Below are positions 8,613 to 17,876 of a stretch of 64,000 bases of DNA, in pieces. Position numbers and translations under genes: made by a program. The stretch lies in assembly GCA_963756545.1 (NCBI GenBank), contig CAVWNY010000008.1, positions 62,001-126,000 of the forward strand, read 5' to 3'. Origin of the DNA: DATFDN01 sp963756545 (lineage in GTDB: Bacteria; Pseudomonadota; Alphaproteobacteria; Acetobacterales; Acetobacteraceae). The notes under the pieces were generated by a model that did not search any database, had not been told where the DNA came from, and worked only from the letters and a program-made list of their open reading frames with translations. Numbering within the stretch: position 1 is the first letter of the stretch; every line of letters starts with the position of its first letter.

Positions 8613-9470
8613 TTACGCCTCGCCCCCCTCAATAACCGCGATATCCGGCGCGGCCGGGTTCTTCATGCCGACGAGATGATACCCGCAATCGACGTGATGC
8701 ACTTCTCCGGTGACGCCCGACGACAGAGCCGACAGCAGATAGACGCCGGCTCCGCCGACATCGGCGATGGTGACGTTGCGCTGCATCGGGCTGTTCAGCT
8801 CGTTCCAGCGCAGGATATAGCGAAAATCTCCGATACCGGAGGCGGCGAGCGTCTTGATCGGCCCGGCGCTGATCGCGTTCACCCGGATGCCGTCGCCGCC
8901 CAGGTCGGCAGCCAGATAGCGCACCGAAGCCTCCAGCGCCGCCTTGGCGACGCCCATGACGTTGTAGTGCGGGGTCCATCGCTCCGCGCCCAGGTAGGAC
9001 AGGGTCAGCAGGCTGCCGCCCGGCCCCATCATCGGCACCGCGCGCTGGCAGACGGCCGTGAACGAGTAGCAGGAGATGTCCAACGCCTGCACGAAGGCCG
9101 CGCGCGGCGTATCGAGGTAGCGCCCGCGCAGGAACGCCTTGTCGGCATAGCCGATCGCGTGGACAAGGAAGTCCAGCCGGTCCCACCGCCTCCCGACGGC
9201 CGCGAAGGCGGCGTCGATGCTCGCCTCCTCGGCCACGTCGCAACCGACCACCATCGCGGAGCCGACGGAGGCGGCGAGCGGGCGCACCCGGCGCTCCAGC
9301 GCCTCGCCCTGGAAGGTGAACGCCAGCTCGGCTCCCTGCGCCGCGCAGGCCGCGGCGATGCCCCAGGCGAGCGAACGCTCATTGGCCACCCCCATGATGA
9401 GTCCGCGCCTGCCATGCATCAGGGTGCCTGCCATCAGGGTGCCCGCCTGCGGTTCCGCCGCCATGCGCAT
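8613..9470 (-). CDS. fabI: Enoyl-[acyl-carrier-protein] reductase (NADH), FabI type
   Basis: Reduces enoyl-ACP in each cycle of type II fatty acid synthesis. It is a 285-residue short-chain dehydrogenase: the nucleotide-binding loop is GLIMGVANERSLAWGIA, CDVAEE binds adenine, and the FabI-specific catalytic set is Y159, Y169 and K176 in SYLGAERWTPHYNVMGVAK. ISAGPIKTLAASGI and NVTIADVGGAGVYLLS are typical later motifs. The first ~15 residues (with a repeated AGTL/MAGTLM) are extra compared with the family and the true start may be a downstream Met. It is divergent from pdxH and directly upstream of aroC, an order common in Alphaproteobacteria. Confidence 0.97.
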   Translation of the reverse strand: MRMAAEPQAGTLMAGTLMHGRRGLIMGVANERSLAWGIAAACAAQGAELAFTFQGEALERRVRPLAASVGSAMVVGCDVAEEASIDAAFAAVGRRWDRLDFLVHAIGYADKAFLRGRYLDTPRAAFVQALDISCYSFTAVCQRAVPMMGPGGSLLTLSYLGAERWTPHYNVMGVAKAALEASVRYLAADLGGDGIRVNAISAGPIKTLAASGIGDFRYILRWNELNSPMQRNVTIADVGGAGVYLLSALSSGVTGEVHHVDCGYHLVGMKNPAAPDIAVIEGGEA

Positions 9471-9556
9471 CCTCGGGTTGTGCTATCCGATGCGGTGGTG
9501 GCACAGGGGCGCGCGGGCGGGCAAGAGCAGTGCGCGTGCCGTCGCAGGAGCCGAGC

Positions 9557-10156
9557 ATGGTGGAGAGCACCCCGAACGACGCCGACCCGTTCGCCTGGTT
9601 CGCGCGCTGGATGGCCGAGGCCGTGGCATCCGAGCCGAGCGACGCGAACGCGATGACCCTGGCGACGGCGACCCGAGATGGCCGGCCCTCGGCGCGGATC
9701 GTGCTGCTGAAAGGCCGCGACGCGCGGGGTCTCGTGTTCTACACCAATAGCGAAAGCCGCAAGGGCCTGGAGCTGGCCGCCAATCCCCGCGCCGCCTTGC
9801 TGTTCCATTGGAAGTCGCGCCAGCGCCAGATCCGCGTCGAGGGATCCATCGAGCCGGTGACGCCAGCCGAGGCCGACGCCTATTTCGCCACCCGCGCCCG
9901 CATCTCCCGCCTGGGCGCCTGGGCCTCCGATCAGTCCCGCCGCCTGTCGTCGCGGACCGAACTGGAGCGCCGGTTGGCCGAGCAGGAGGCCCGCTTCCCA
10001 GGCGAGGCGGTGCCCCGCCCGCCGCACTGGTGGGGCTATCGCTTGCTGCCGGAACGGTTCGAGTTCTGGCAGGATATGCCGCACCGCCTGCACGACCGCA
10101 CGGTGATGACGCGCGGGGCCGAGGGCAGATGGACAATAGAAAAGTTGTTCCCGTGA
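9557..10156 (+). CDS. pdxH: Pyridoxamine/pyridoxine 5'-phosphate oxidase
   Basis: An FMN enzyme that makes pyridoxal 5'-phosphate, the last step of vitamin B6 synthesis and salvage. About 199 residues, normal for the family. Conserved stretches are present: NAMTLATATRDGRPSARIVLLK, FYTNSESRKG (FMN phosphate region), ALLFHWKSRQRQIRVEG, and the C-terminal WGYRLLPERFEFWQ and RLHDR. The start at 9557 is preferred over the GTG at 9530 because AGGAG lies 8 bases upstream. It is divergent from fabI. Confidence 0.96.
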   Translation: MVESTPNDADPFAWFARWMAEAVASEPSDANAMTLATATRDGRPSARIVLLKGRDARGLVFYTNSESRKGLELAANPRAALLFHWKSRQRQIRVEGSIEPVTPAEADAYFATRARISRLGAWASDQSRRLSSRTELERRLAEQEARFPGEAVPRPPHWWGYRLLPERFEFWQDMPHRLHDRTVMTRGAEGRWTIEKLFP

Positions 10157-10228
10157 ACGCGCCCCTGTCCCAGAGCGAAACAGGCGTGCTAGCCTTGCAG
10201 GGCAGACCCGCGAAAAGGACATCGGGCC

Positions 10229-11095
10229 ATGGCCATCCGCAAGCTGCTCCTGCCGCTGACGGGCACCGCCGCCGGAGAGGCGGCCTTGCTGACCTCGCTT
10301 TCCATCGCCCGCGCCTGGGACGCGCATGTGCTGGCGCTGCACGTGCGCGTGGACAGCCGCGACGTCGCGCCGCTGGCCGGAGAGGGCCTGTCCGGGGCGA
10401 TGATCGAGGAGATGATGTCGGCTACCGAGAAGGAAAGCGCTCATCGCGCCCAGGCCGTGCGAGCGATGTTCGATCGCTTCGTCGCGGCCAACGAGGTGGC
10501 GCTGGCCGAATCGTATGCGCATCGTCCCGGCCCCAGCGCGAGCTTCGCCGCCGTCACCGGGCGCGAGGAGGACATCGTCGCGCAGCAGGCGCGGCTGGCC
10601 GACGTGACGGTCGTTCCCCACCCGGAGGCCGGCGAGGACGTATCGTCCTCCGATGCCCTGCACGCCGTGCTGTTCGATTCCGGGCGGCCGGTCTTGGTGG
10701 CGCCGCAGGTGCCGCTGCCGACCATCGGCACACGGGTCTGCCTGGGCTGGAACGGCACCGCCGAATCAGCCTCGGCCGTCACGGCGGCGCTGCCCTGGCT
10801 GCAGCACGCCGAGGCAGTCCGGATCCTCTCGGCCGAGGGCTACCAGCGGCGCGGCCCCGGCGCCCCGGAGCTTGCCGCCTATCTCGCGCTGCACGGGGTT
10901 CATGCCGAGAGCCAGGTCTTCCAGGCGCGCAGCGGCACGGTCGGCAGCGCGCTGCTGTCGGCCGCGCGGGATTTCGGCTGCGACCTGCTGGCGATGGGCG
11001 CGTATTCGCATTCCCGCCTTCGCCAGCTCATCTTGGGCGGTGTGACCCGCCACGTTCTGGAGAAGGCCACGTTGCCCGTGCTGATGAACCGCTGA
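10229..11095 (+). CDS. Universal stress protein, tandem UspA domains
   Basis: A 288-residue cytoplasmic protein with two UspA folds. The first (1-~145) starts with KLLLPLTGTAAGEAAL. The second (~160-288) has VCLGWNGTAESASAV and ends with the ATP-binding-type motif GAYSHSRLRQLILGGVTRHVLEKA, matching the G-2x-G-9x-G(S/T) pattern only loosely. Tandem Usp proteins are usually linked to stress survival; the specific role is unknown. It lies upstream of the MarR regulator with a 16-base gap. Confidence 0.93.
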   Translation: MAIRKLLLPLTGTAAGEAALLTSLSIARAWDAHVLALHVRVDSRDVAPLAGEGLSGAMIEEMMSATEKESAHRAQAVRAMFDRFVAANEVALAESYAHRPGPSASFAAVTGREEDIVAQQARLADVTVVPHPEAGEDVSSSDALHAVLFDSGRPVLVAPQVPLPTIGTRVCLGWNGTAESASAVTAALPWLQHAEAVRILSAEGYQRRGPGAPELAAYLALHGVHAESQVFQARSGTVGSALLSAARDFGCDLLAMGAYSHSRLRQLILGGVTRHVLEKATLPVLMNR

Positions 11096-11111
11096 CACGA
11101 CGGGCGCGGAT

Positions 11112-11618
11112 GTGACCGCGCCCCCGCTTGGCCCGCTGGTTGGCGTCGATGACCCGTTCGTGGCGGAGGCGCTGCGGGCCTATGTCAAGCTGCTGCGCGC
11201 GGCCAAGGCCGTGCTCGCGCGAATCGAGCCGCGCTTGGCCGCCAGCGGCCTGACGCCGACCCAGTTCGGCGTGCTGGACGCGGTGCTGCACACCGGATCG
11301 CTCAGCCAGCGCGAACTCGGGCGCAAGGTGCTGACCAGCGCCGGCAACATGACGGACGTGATCGACAAACTGTCCCGACGCGGGCTGGTGCGGCGCGGCC
11401 GCAAACCGGGCGACCGCCGGGCCGTTCGCATCGAGCTGACCGAGGCGGGACGCACGACGATCGCGGCGCTATTCCCCTGCCACGCCCGCGATATCGCGGG
11501 CGCGATGAGCGGGCTCGATGAGGCGGAGCTGCGCCAGCTTGGCGGCCTGCTGCGCAAGCTCGGGCTGGCGGCGGCGGTTGCGGATCGGGAGGAGACACAC
11601 CATTTGGGCGGCGAATAA
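11112..11618 (+). CDS. MarR-family transcriptional regulator
   Basis: A 168-residue dimeric winged-helix repressor. The core has LTPTQFGVLDAVLHTGSLSQRELGRKVLTSAGNMTDVIDKL (recognition helix around TSAGNMTDVID) and the wing RRGRKPGDRRAVRIELTEAG, with the conserved DRR. It starts with GTG at 11112. It is followed 27 bases later by a pirin gene in the same direction; MarR-pirin pairs are common, with MarR controlling the quercetinase/pirin gene. Confidence 0.95.
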   Translation: MTAPPLGPLVGVDDPFVAEALRAYVKLLRAAKAVLARIEPRLAASGLTPTQFGVLDAVLHTGSLSQRELGRKVLTSAGNMTDVIDKLSRRGLVRRGRKPGDRRAVRIELTEAGRTTIAALFPCHARDIAGAMSGLDEAELRQLGGLLRKLGLAAAVADREETHHLGGE

Positions 11619-11645
11619 TTCGTCATCGAACGATGGGAGGCCACC

Positions 11646-12359
11646 ATGATCGAAGTTCGGCCCTTCGCTTCGCTGGGAGCGTTTCGCAACCAGTGGCTGG
11701 ACGCGCGTCATCACTTCAGCTTCGGCCACTACCATGATCCCGACCGCGAGGGCCTCGGGCGCCTGCTCGTCTGGAATGACGACGAGATCGCGCCCGGCAA
11801 GGGGTTCGATCCGCACTCGCACCGCGAGATGGAGATCATCACCTATGTCCGCGAGGGCGCGATCACACACCGCGACAGCCTGGGCAATGAGGGGCGTACG
11901 GAGGCCGGCGACGTGCAGGTTATGCACGCCGGGACCGGGATCACGCACGCCGAGTACAACCGCGAAGCCGGGCCGACCCGCATCTTCCAGATTCGGATTC
12001 TGCCCGATCGACACGGCGCCGCCCCCGGCTGGGCCGCCCGCGCCTTCCCTCGTGCGGCCGAGGGAGCCGGCGAACTGGAGGTGGTGGCGAGCGGGCGGGC
12101 GCTCGATCAGGGCAGGGAGGCGCTGCCGCTCCATGCCGACGCCGCCGTCCTGGCGGGATCGCTGCGAGCCGGCCAGACCGTGCGCGTGCCGATGGCGCCC
12201 GGCCGCGCCGCCTATCTTGTCCCGGCGACCGGGCGTGTGCGTGTCAACGGCAAGGACGTCGGCACCCGCGACGGGCTCGCCGTCACCGGCGAGACGGAGA
12301 TCGCGATCACGGCCAGCGAGGACGCGAATGTCGTGCTGGTCGATGTCGCGGGAGGTTGA
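11646..12359 (+). CDS. Pirin-family bicupin (YhaK-like)
   Basis: A 237-residue bicupin protein. Metal ligands of the N-terminal cupin are visible: the two His of FDPHSHREMEI, the later His of VMHAGTGITHAEYN and a downstream Glu, as in pirins with quercetin 2,3-dioxygenase activity. The N-terminus WLDARHHFSFGHYHDP is the pirin hallmark. The C-terminal cupin lacks a metal set. It follows a MarR regulator, which probably controls it. A GGGAGG ribosome-binding site precedes the ATG. The physiological substrate is unknown; redox sensing and flavonoid cleavage are the two known roles in the family. Confidence 0.95.
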   Translation: MIEVRPFASLGAFRNQWLDARHHFSFGHYHDPDREGLGRLLVWNDDEIAPGKGFDPHSHREMEIITYVREGAITHRDSLGNEGRTEAGDVQVMHAGTGITHAEYNREAGPTRIFQIRILPDRHGAAPGWAARAFPRAAEGAGELEVVASGRALDQGREALPLHADAAVLAGSLRAGQTVRVPMAPGRAAYLVPATGRVRVNGKDVGTRDGLAVTGETEIAITASEDANVVLVDVAGG

Positions 12360-12434
12360 TCCGCCGCGGCGCGCCGGATGCGCAAATGCGAAGCTTTATT
12401 AGAATCGCGAACCCGTGACGAGGACCGCCCGCTC

Positions 12435-13775
12435 ATGAGCCACCTCGACCTCCTGGAGGACCTGATCCGCCGCGCCCGTGCGGCCGGCGCCGACGCGGCC
12501 GATGCCGTGCTGGTGGCGGGGACGTCGCTCTCGGTGCAGCGCCGGCTCGGGCAGACCGAGCACGTGGAACGTTCGGAGGGGCGCGATTTGGGCCTGCGGG
12601 TGTTCCTCGGCCGGCACGCGGCCGTGGTGTCCTCCACCGCGATCGACCCTTCGGGCTTCGCCGCGCTGACCGAACGCGCCGTCGCGATGGCTCGCGTGGT
12701 GCCCGAGGATCCCTATGCCGGTCTCGCCGACACCGCCGCGACGGCCGCCACGATGCCGGATTCCGGTCCGCTCGACCTCGCTGACGGCGAGGAACCCGAC
12801 GCGGCACGTCTGGCCGCGCGCGCCAGCGCCGCCGAAGAGGCCGCGCTTGCGGTGCCGGGAGTGACGAACTCCGAAGGCGCGGAGGCCGGCTACGGGCGGG
12901 TGGAGGTCGCGCTCGTCACTTCGGCCGGCTTCGCCGGGCGGCTCGTCCGCACCAGCCACTCGGTTTCCGCCACTGCGCTCGCCGGCGTCGGGACCGCGAT
13001 GCAGCGCGACTACGACTATCATGGGACGGTACATCTGGCCGACCTCGACGGCCCGGGCGTGATCGGCCGCCGTGCGGGGGACCGGGCCGTCGCCCGTCTC
13101 AACCCGACACGGCCGCAAACCGCCAGGCTGCCCGTGCTGTATGATCCACGCGTGGCCGGCAGCCTGCTCGGCCATCTCGCCGGCGCGATCAACGGCGCCG
13201 GGATCGCCCGCGGCACCTCGTTCCTCAAGGACCGCCTCGGACAACTCGTCTTCGCGCCGGGGATCGCCGTACATGACGATCCGCTGCGCCGTCGCGGCCT
13301 GCGCTCCAAGCCGTGGGACGGCGAGGGCACGCCGACGGCCCCGCGCGCGCTTGTGGACGACGGCGTGCTGACGACGTGGCTGCTCGACAGCCGTTCGGCC
13401 CGCCAGCTCGGCCTCGTCTCCACCGGACATGCCGCACGCGGCACCGGCGGCCCGCCCTCGCCGGCGCCGACCAACCTCTATCTGGCGCCCGGACCCCTCT
13501 CGCCGACCGAGCTGATGGCCGACATCAGGCTGGGGCTTTACGTGACGGAGTTGATCGGCATGGGCGTGAACGGCGTCACCGGCGACTACAGCCGGGGCGC
13601 TGCCGGCTTCATGATCCGCGACGGCGCGCTGGCCGAGCCGGTGGCCGAGATCACGATCGCCGGGACGTTGCCGGAGATCTTCGCCCACCTCACCCCGGCC
13701 AGCGATCTCCGTTTCCGGCGCGGCACCGATTCCCCGACGCTGCGGGTCGAGGGAATGACGGTCGCGGGCGCTTGA
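12435..13775 (+). CDS. pmbA: TldD/PmbA-family metalloprotease subunit PmbA (TldE)
   Basis: This is the PmbA/TldE subunit of the heteromeric TldD/TldE peptidase that trims modified peptides and unfolded proteins. The protein is 446 residues, typical for PmbA. Family phrases include the N-terminal Ser/Gly-rich segment, LPVLYDPRVAGSLLGHLAGAINGAGIARGTSFL, DDPLRRRGLRSKPWDGEGTPT and GVNGVTGDYSRGAAGFMI. PmbA lacks the HExxxH zinc site that TldD carries, and I see none here. The start at 12435 (MSHLDLLEDL) is preferred because residues before it, from 12378, are not family-like. No tldD is adjacent. Confidence 0.94.
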   Translation: MSHLDLLEDLIRRARAAGADAADAVLVAGTSLSVQRRLGQTEHVERSEGRDLGLRVFLGRHAAVVSSTAIDPSGFAALTERAVAMARVVPEDPYAGLADTAATAATMPDSGPLDLADGEEPDAARLAARASAAEEAALAVPGVTNSEGAEAGYGRVEVALVTSAGFAGRLVRTSHSVSATALAGVGTAMQRDYDYHGTVHLADLDGPGVIGRRAGDRAVARLNPTRPQTARLPVLYDPRVAGSLLGHLAGAINGAGIARGTSFLKDRLGQLVFAPGIAVHDDPLRRRGLRSKPWDGEGTPTAPRALVDDGVLTTWLLDSRSARQLGLVSTGHAARGTGGPPSPAPTNLYLAPGPLSPTELMADIRLGLYVTELIGMGVNGVTGDYSRGAAGFMIRDGALAEPVAEITIAGTLPEIFAHLTPASDLRFRRGTDSPTLRVEGMTVAGA

Positions 13776-13856
13776 TCTCTTCGGTCCGTTCCCTCTATGC
13801 GAGCGGCGCGCCACACACCATATTGCGCGCGCAATCACGGGACGAGCGATTTCTCC

Positions 13857-14768
13857 ATGCGTCGAACTTCCACGCTGCTGGCCGCCGTCGCGGCCCTCGG
13901 CCTTGCGCTTCAGCCGGGCCTCGCGCTCGCCCGCGCGGGCGGCGGCGGTTCCATGGGAAGCCGCGGGAGCTATACTTTTTCCCCGCCGCCTTCCACCCGC
14001 ACGGCGCCGTACTCGGCCGCGCCGATCGAACGCAGCCTCACCCCTCGCCCCGCGCCGAGTTACGGCAATCCGGCCACGCAGGGCTACGCCGCGCCCTATC
14101 GCTCGGGTTTCGGGTCGGGACTGCTGGGCGGCCTGATCGGGGTCGGGTTGGGCAGCATGCTGTTCGGCCACGGTTTCGGCGGCGGATTCGGGCTGTTGTG
14201 GCTGCTGCTGCGGATCGCGCTCGTGGTGCTGATCGTGCGCTGGGTCTGGCGCCTGCTTAGCCGCAATCGTCCTGCCTACGCGGGTGCCCCCAACGCGTTC
14301 TCCCGCAACCAGGCCAGCGGGATGAACCCGCGCCCGATGTCGAGCGGCCGTGCCGCGCCGCCGGCGGTCCCGATCGAGCCGGCGGACTTCCAGAGCTTCG
14401 AGCAGACGCTGCACGAAATCCAGGACGCCTGGAGCCGCGGCGACGTGAACGGGCTTCGCGCGCTCGCCACGCCGGAGATGGTCAGCTACTTCGCCGACCA
14501 ACTCGCCGATTATGCGAGCCGGGGCGAGCGCAACACCGTCAGCGACGTCCGCCTGCTCTCGGGCGATCTCGCCCAGGCCTGGGCCGAGCAGGGACGGGAA
14601 TACGCGACCGTGGCGATGCGCTTCGCCATGATCGACGTCACCCGCGACGCCACGGGCCGCATAACGGACGGCAGCCCGACGGAGCACGTCACCGCGACCG
14701 AGCTGTGGACGTTCGCGCGTGCGCGGGGCGGGCGCTGGATCTTGTCGGCCATCCAGCAGGCGCGGTGA
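13857..14768 (+). CDS. Tim44-like (TIM44-domain) membrane-anchored protein
   Basis: A 303-residue envelope protein. A signal peptide or anchor (MRRTSTLLAAVAALGLALQPGLALA) is followed by a low-complexity Gly/Ser/Pro region, a glycine-rich hydrophobic segment (about 84-135, LLGGLIGVGLGSMLFG then LLLRIALVVLIVRWVWRLL), and a C-terminal Tim44-like domain (about 175-303; FEQTLHEIQDAWSRGDV, LATPEMVSYFADQL, TELWTFARARGGRWILSAIQQ). Bacterial Tim44-like proteins of this layout are common in Alphaproteobacteria next to housekeeping genes; their role is unclear. It follows pmbA by about 80 bases. Confidence 0.88.
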   Translation: MRRTSTLLAAVAALGLALQPGLALARAGGGGSMGSRGSYTFSPPPSTRTAPYSAAPIERSLTPRPAPSYGNPATQGYAAPYRSGFGSGLLGGLIGVGLGSMLFGHGFGGGFGLLWLLLRIALVVLIVRWVWRLLSRNRPAYAGAPNAFSRNQASGMNPRPMSSGRAAPPAVPIEPADFQSFEQTLHEIQDAWSRGDVNGLRALATPEMVSYFADQLADYASRGERNTVSDVRLLSGDLAQAWAEQGREYATVAMRFAMIDVTRDATGRITDGSPTEHVTATELWTFARARGGRWILSAIQQAR

Positions 14769-14994
14769 GCGCCAGACGCGCGTCTGGCGACCTTTGCACG
14801 CCCATCTCTTGTCCCGTTGTCGTCAGCCGGATTAGCTCGGTAGGCTGACCGCACGCGGAGGAGCTCCGCTGGACCGACGGCCGAAAGCGAAACCTTCGGC
14901 ACATCATGGCTGCCCGGCAAGCGGCGGCGCTTGTAGCGGTCCGCAAGACCTGCTTACCTGATCTGCACAAAACGCACGCGGGAGGGGGCAGATC

Positions 14995-16270
14995 ATGTCA
15001 GCCACGTCCGGACGCGCGCAGGCGATCCCGTGGTGGAGGGAGCCTACCAAGGAGCAGTGGATGGCATGGTGGGCCGCCTGGTTGGGCTGGACCCTCGATG
15101 CCTTCGATTTCACGATATTCCTCCTGCTCATGGTGCCGATCGCGCAGTACTTCCACGTCTCGCTCACCGCAGTGACCGCGGTGTTCACCGTGACGCTGTG
15201 GCTCCGGCTCGTGGGCGCGGTCGCCTCCGGTTGGCTGTGCGACCGCATCGGCCGCAAGATCCCGCTGATGATCGCCATCGGGTGGTACTCGGTGTGCAAC
15301 CTGATCGCCGGCCTGGCGCCCGTCTTCTGGCTGTTATTCCTGTTCCGCGCTCTTCTCGGCATCGGCATGGGAGCGGAGTGGCCGGCCGGCGCGGCGCTGG
15401 CGATGGAGACCTGGCCGGCCCGCTCGCGCGGGCTGATGAGCAGCCTTCTGCAGGGCTCCTGGAGCATCGGCTTTCTCGCGTCGAGCGCCCTCTATGCCCT
15501 GCTCTACAACTCGATCGGCTGGCGCGGCCTGCTGATCATCGGGATTCTTCCCTCGCTCGCCATCCCGTTCGTGCTCCTCAAGGTCAAGGAGCCGAAGGTG
15601 TGGTCCGAGAATTGCCGCCTTCAGCGTGAGAGCAAGCAAGAGGTTCGCGCGCCGCTTATCGAGATCTTCCGCTGGAACTGTACTGGGCAACACCCTCACC
15701 GCGTGCCTGTGGATGGCGAGTAGTTTCGTGGTCTATTACTCGGTTTACGGGATGTTCGCGACGCATCTCGAAAAGGATCTCCACCTCAGTCCGGCGCTGG
15801 TCGGCGCACCGATCGCCGTGGCGAACGGCATGACGTTTCTAGCGAGCTTTTTCTGGGGCTGGACGGCGGACCGGCTCGGTCGGCGCTGGGCGATGATCAT
15901 TCCGGCTGCGATCGGCTTCTTTATCACTCCGGCCTATCTGTTCGTCCACGACTATGCGGTGGTGTTCGCGGCCTTCGCCATCCAGGGCGCGTTCCTCGGC
16001 GCCATCTACGGCCAGAACCCAAGCTATCTCGCGGAACGGTTCCCGACCGAGGTGCGCGCCACGGCGAGTGGGTTCTGCTACCACCAGGGCGCGGTCTGGG
16101 CCGGGTTCGTGGGGCCGGTCATGACCGCATTCGCCCTCAACCTGCCGAACGGCTTTGTCATGCCGATGCTGGCCTTCACCAACGGCGCCGTCGTGATCTT
16201 CGTTCTCACGCTGTTGTTCGGCCCGGAGACAAAGGGGAAGGTCCTCACCGCCGAATTGGGCGTAGCCTGA
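14995..16270 (+). pseudogene. MFS transporter (SHS/sialate-lactate-like), interrupted by a +1 frameshift
   Basis: A proton-coupled carrier of about 425 residues, 12 helices, probably for an organic acid. The first frame (from the ATG at 14995, with GGGAGGGGG upstream) gives residues 1-~227: LGWTLDAFDFTIFLLL, the cytoplasmic loop CDRIGRKIPL and GIGMGAEWPAGAALAMETWP. After FRWN the frame goes into junk and stops at 15723, while the frame one base further on continues with VLGNTLTACLWMASSF, TADRLGRRWAMI and LAERFPTEVRATASG to 16270. Skipping one base at about 15676-15680 restores the whole family sequence. Both halves are well conserved, so a sequencing insertion is as likely as a true pseudogene. 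The substrate is not determinable. Confidence 0.85.
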
Positions 16271-16305
16271 TCTGGGGTCGTCTTCTGGGCCGTCTCAGCG
16301 TGGCG

Positions 16306-16965
16306 TCACCGGCCATAATGCGGGCTTAGGCGGTACACCGTGACTATCCGCTCGGTGCGATCCTCCAGCTCCAGCGTGGTCGGCACGACGTAGGTGGCGA
16401 AGGCGGCCAGGCCCGCGCGCGGCAGGTAGGCGCGGCCGGGGTCGGCTATCCAGACCTCGGCTATAGCGGCCATCGTGCGGAGCCACGGCAGGATGTGGCC
16501 CGTCATCGGCGCCTCGTAGCAGACGTCGCCGCACAGGATCAGATCCCAGCGGCACGCCTGGCCCACCACATCGGCGGGCGCAATGTTCAGGGGCACGGCG
16601 TTGGCCTCCGCGTTCAGCCGGATCGCGCAGACGGCGAGAGAATCGATCTCCGCCGCCTCCACCGATGCCGCGCCCGCCCGCGCGCAGGCGATCGCCGCGA
16701 TCCCGCACCCGCCGGCGAAGTCCAGGATGCGGCGGCCGGCGACGCATTCCGGATGATCCAGCACGTGCCGCGCGAGCGCCTGTCCGCCCGGCCAGGCGAA
16801 CGCCCAGAAGGGCGGGGCGACGTTGCGTTCGGCGAGCCAGTCCTCGGTGGCCTGCCAGATCGGCGTGATCTCGCACGCCAGCAGCAGGGCGATCTCGGGC
16901 ACCAGGGGCGCGTGATCCTGCGCTGTGTGCGCGCGCACGAATGCCTCGGGGTTCACCACCACCAT
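16306..16965 (-). CDS. Class I SAM-dependent methyltransferase, ETF-beta lysine methyltransferase (METTL20)-like
   Basis: A protein methyltransferase of about 219 residues. Motif I is RILDFAGGCGIAAIA, an acidic loop follows in VEAAEID, and the post-motif is WDLILCGDVCYE. The upstream APPFWAFAWPGGQALARHVLDHP is characteristic of the METTL20/EtfB-KMT and PrmA-like group of Alphaproteobacteria, whose known target is the electron-transfer flavoprotein beta subunit. The ATG at 16965 (MVVVNPEAF) overlaps the 3' end of ubiA by 13 bases; GTG codons just after it are alternatives. A longer open frame to 17799 is only the antisense-like shadow of ubiA. The ETF-beta target is inferred from the family. 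Confidence 0.88.
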   Translation of the reverse strand: MVVVNPEAFVRAHTAQDHAPLVPEIALLLACEITPIWQATEDWLAERNVAPPFWAFAWPGGQALARHVLDHPECVAGRRILDFAGGCGIAAIACARAGAASVEAAEIDSLAVCAIRLNAEANAVPLNIAPADVVGQACRWDLILCGDVCYEAPMTGHILPWLRTMAAIAEVWIADPGRAYLPRAGLAAFATYVVPTTLELEDRTERIVTVYRLSPHYGR

Positions 16966-17855
16966 CCGGCCAGGATCGCCGCCGCGATCGCGAGCCCCGC
17001 CTCGCGGTTGCGGCGGAACAGGCGGAGGCAGCCGGCCGGATCGTGAATGTCGAGCGCCGCGACCTGCCAGGCAAGCAGCGCGGCGGGCAGGATCAGCGCC
17101 GGCCAGAACCAGCCGCCCAGTCCCGCGAGCCATCCCGCCGCCGCCAGCGCGGCCAGCGCGCCGGCGTAGCAGTTGCCGAGGAAGGGCCGCGTTCGCTCCC
17201 CGAACAGCCTTGCGGTCGATTTTACCCCGGCGAGTGCGTCGTCCTCGCGGTCCTGGTGGGCGTAGATCGTGTCGAAGCCGAGATCCCATAGGACGGCGGC
17301 GACATAGAGCGCGCCCCACGCCCCGTCGATCCGTCCGGCGGCGGCGGCATAGCCTAGCGGGGCGCCGAAGCCGAAGGTGAACCCCATGACGAGCTGCGGC
17401 CACCAGGTGACGCGCTTGGCGAGCGGATAGAGCCCGACCAGCACGAGCGACCCCGCGCCCAGTGCCCGCGCCAGCGGCCCGAACTGGAGCAGCACGGCCA
17501 GCCCGCAGGCGAGCAGGCCGACCAGGAACACCAGGGCGTGGCGCGGCCGCAGTGCGCCCGAGGCCAGCGGGCGGCCGGCGGTGCGCGGCACGAGCCCGTC
17601 GATGTCGCGGTCCCACAGATCGTTCACCACGCAGCCGGCCGCGCGCATCACCACGCTGCCGACGGCGAACAGCGCGACGAGCCGCATAGCGGCGAGCGGC
17701 GCCGGACGGGCCAGCAGGATGCCCCACAGCCCGGGCAGGAACAGCAGCCACACGCCGATCGGCCGGTCCAGCCGGGCGAGCAGGACGTAGGGGCGCCATG
17801 ATTTGGGCAGGCGGGCGACCCAGCCCTCGGCGGCGATGTCGGTGTGTGCGGACAT
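16953..17855 (-). CDS. ubiA: 4-hydroxybenzoate polyprenyltransferase
   Basis: An integral membrane prenyltransferase that joins the polyprenyl chain to 4-hydroxybenzoate in ubiquinone synthesis. 300 residues with eight or nine hydrophobic helices. Both Asp-rich Mg-diphosphate motifs are present: NDLWDRDIDGLVPRT and DTIYAHQDREDD, together with RPLASGAL, which follows the first motif in UbiA. The ATG at 17855 lies back-to-back with rsmE. It is followed by the methyltransferase with overlap, so the pair is likely one transcript. Confidence 0.97.
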   Translation of the reverse strand: MSAHTDIAAEGWVARLPKSWRPYVLLARLDRPIGVWLLFLPGLWGILLARPAPLAAMRLVALFAVGSVVMRAAGCVVNDLWDRDIDGLVPRTAGRPLASGALRPRHALVFLVGLLACGLAVLLQFGPLARALGAGSLVLVGLYPLAKRVTWWPQLVMGFTFGFGAPLGYAAAAGRIDGAWGALYVAAVLWDLGFDTIYAHQDREDDALAGVKSTARLFGERTRPFLGNCYAGALAALAAAGWLAGLGGWFWPALILPAALLAWQVAALDIHDPAGCLRLFRRNREAGLAIAAAILAGWWW

Positions 17856-17876
17856 CGGGCTAATCTGCGCCCCAGC

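Noticed and set aside
12399..14687. A 762-codon open frame on the minus strand
   Set aside because: It runs antisense to pmbA and the Tim44-like gene, both of which show clear family motifs. Long antisense frames are expected in GC-rich DNA; the product is low-complexity Arg/Gly-rich with no family pattern.
16966..17799. N-terminal extension of the methyltransferase frame through ubiA
   Set aside because: It is another frame of the ubiA coding region on the same strand, Arg/Ala-rich with no domain features; the methyltransferase motifs begin after 16965.
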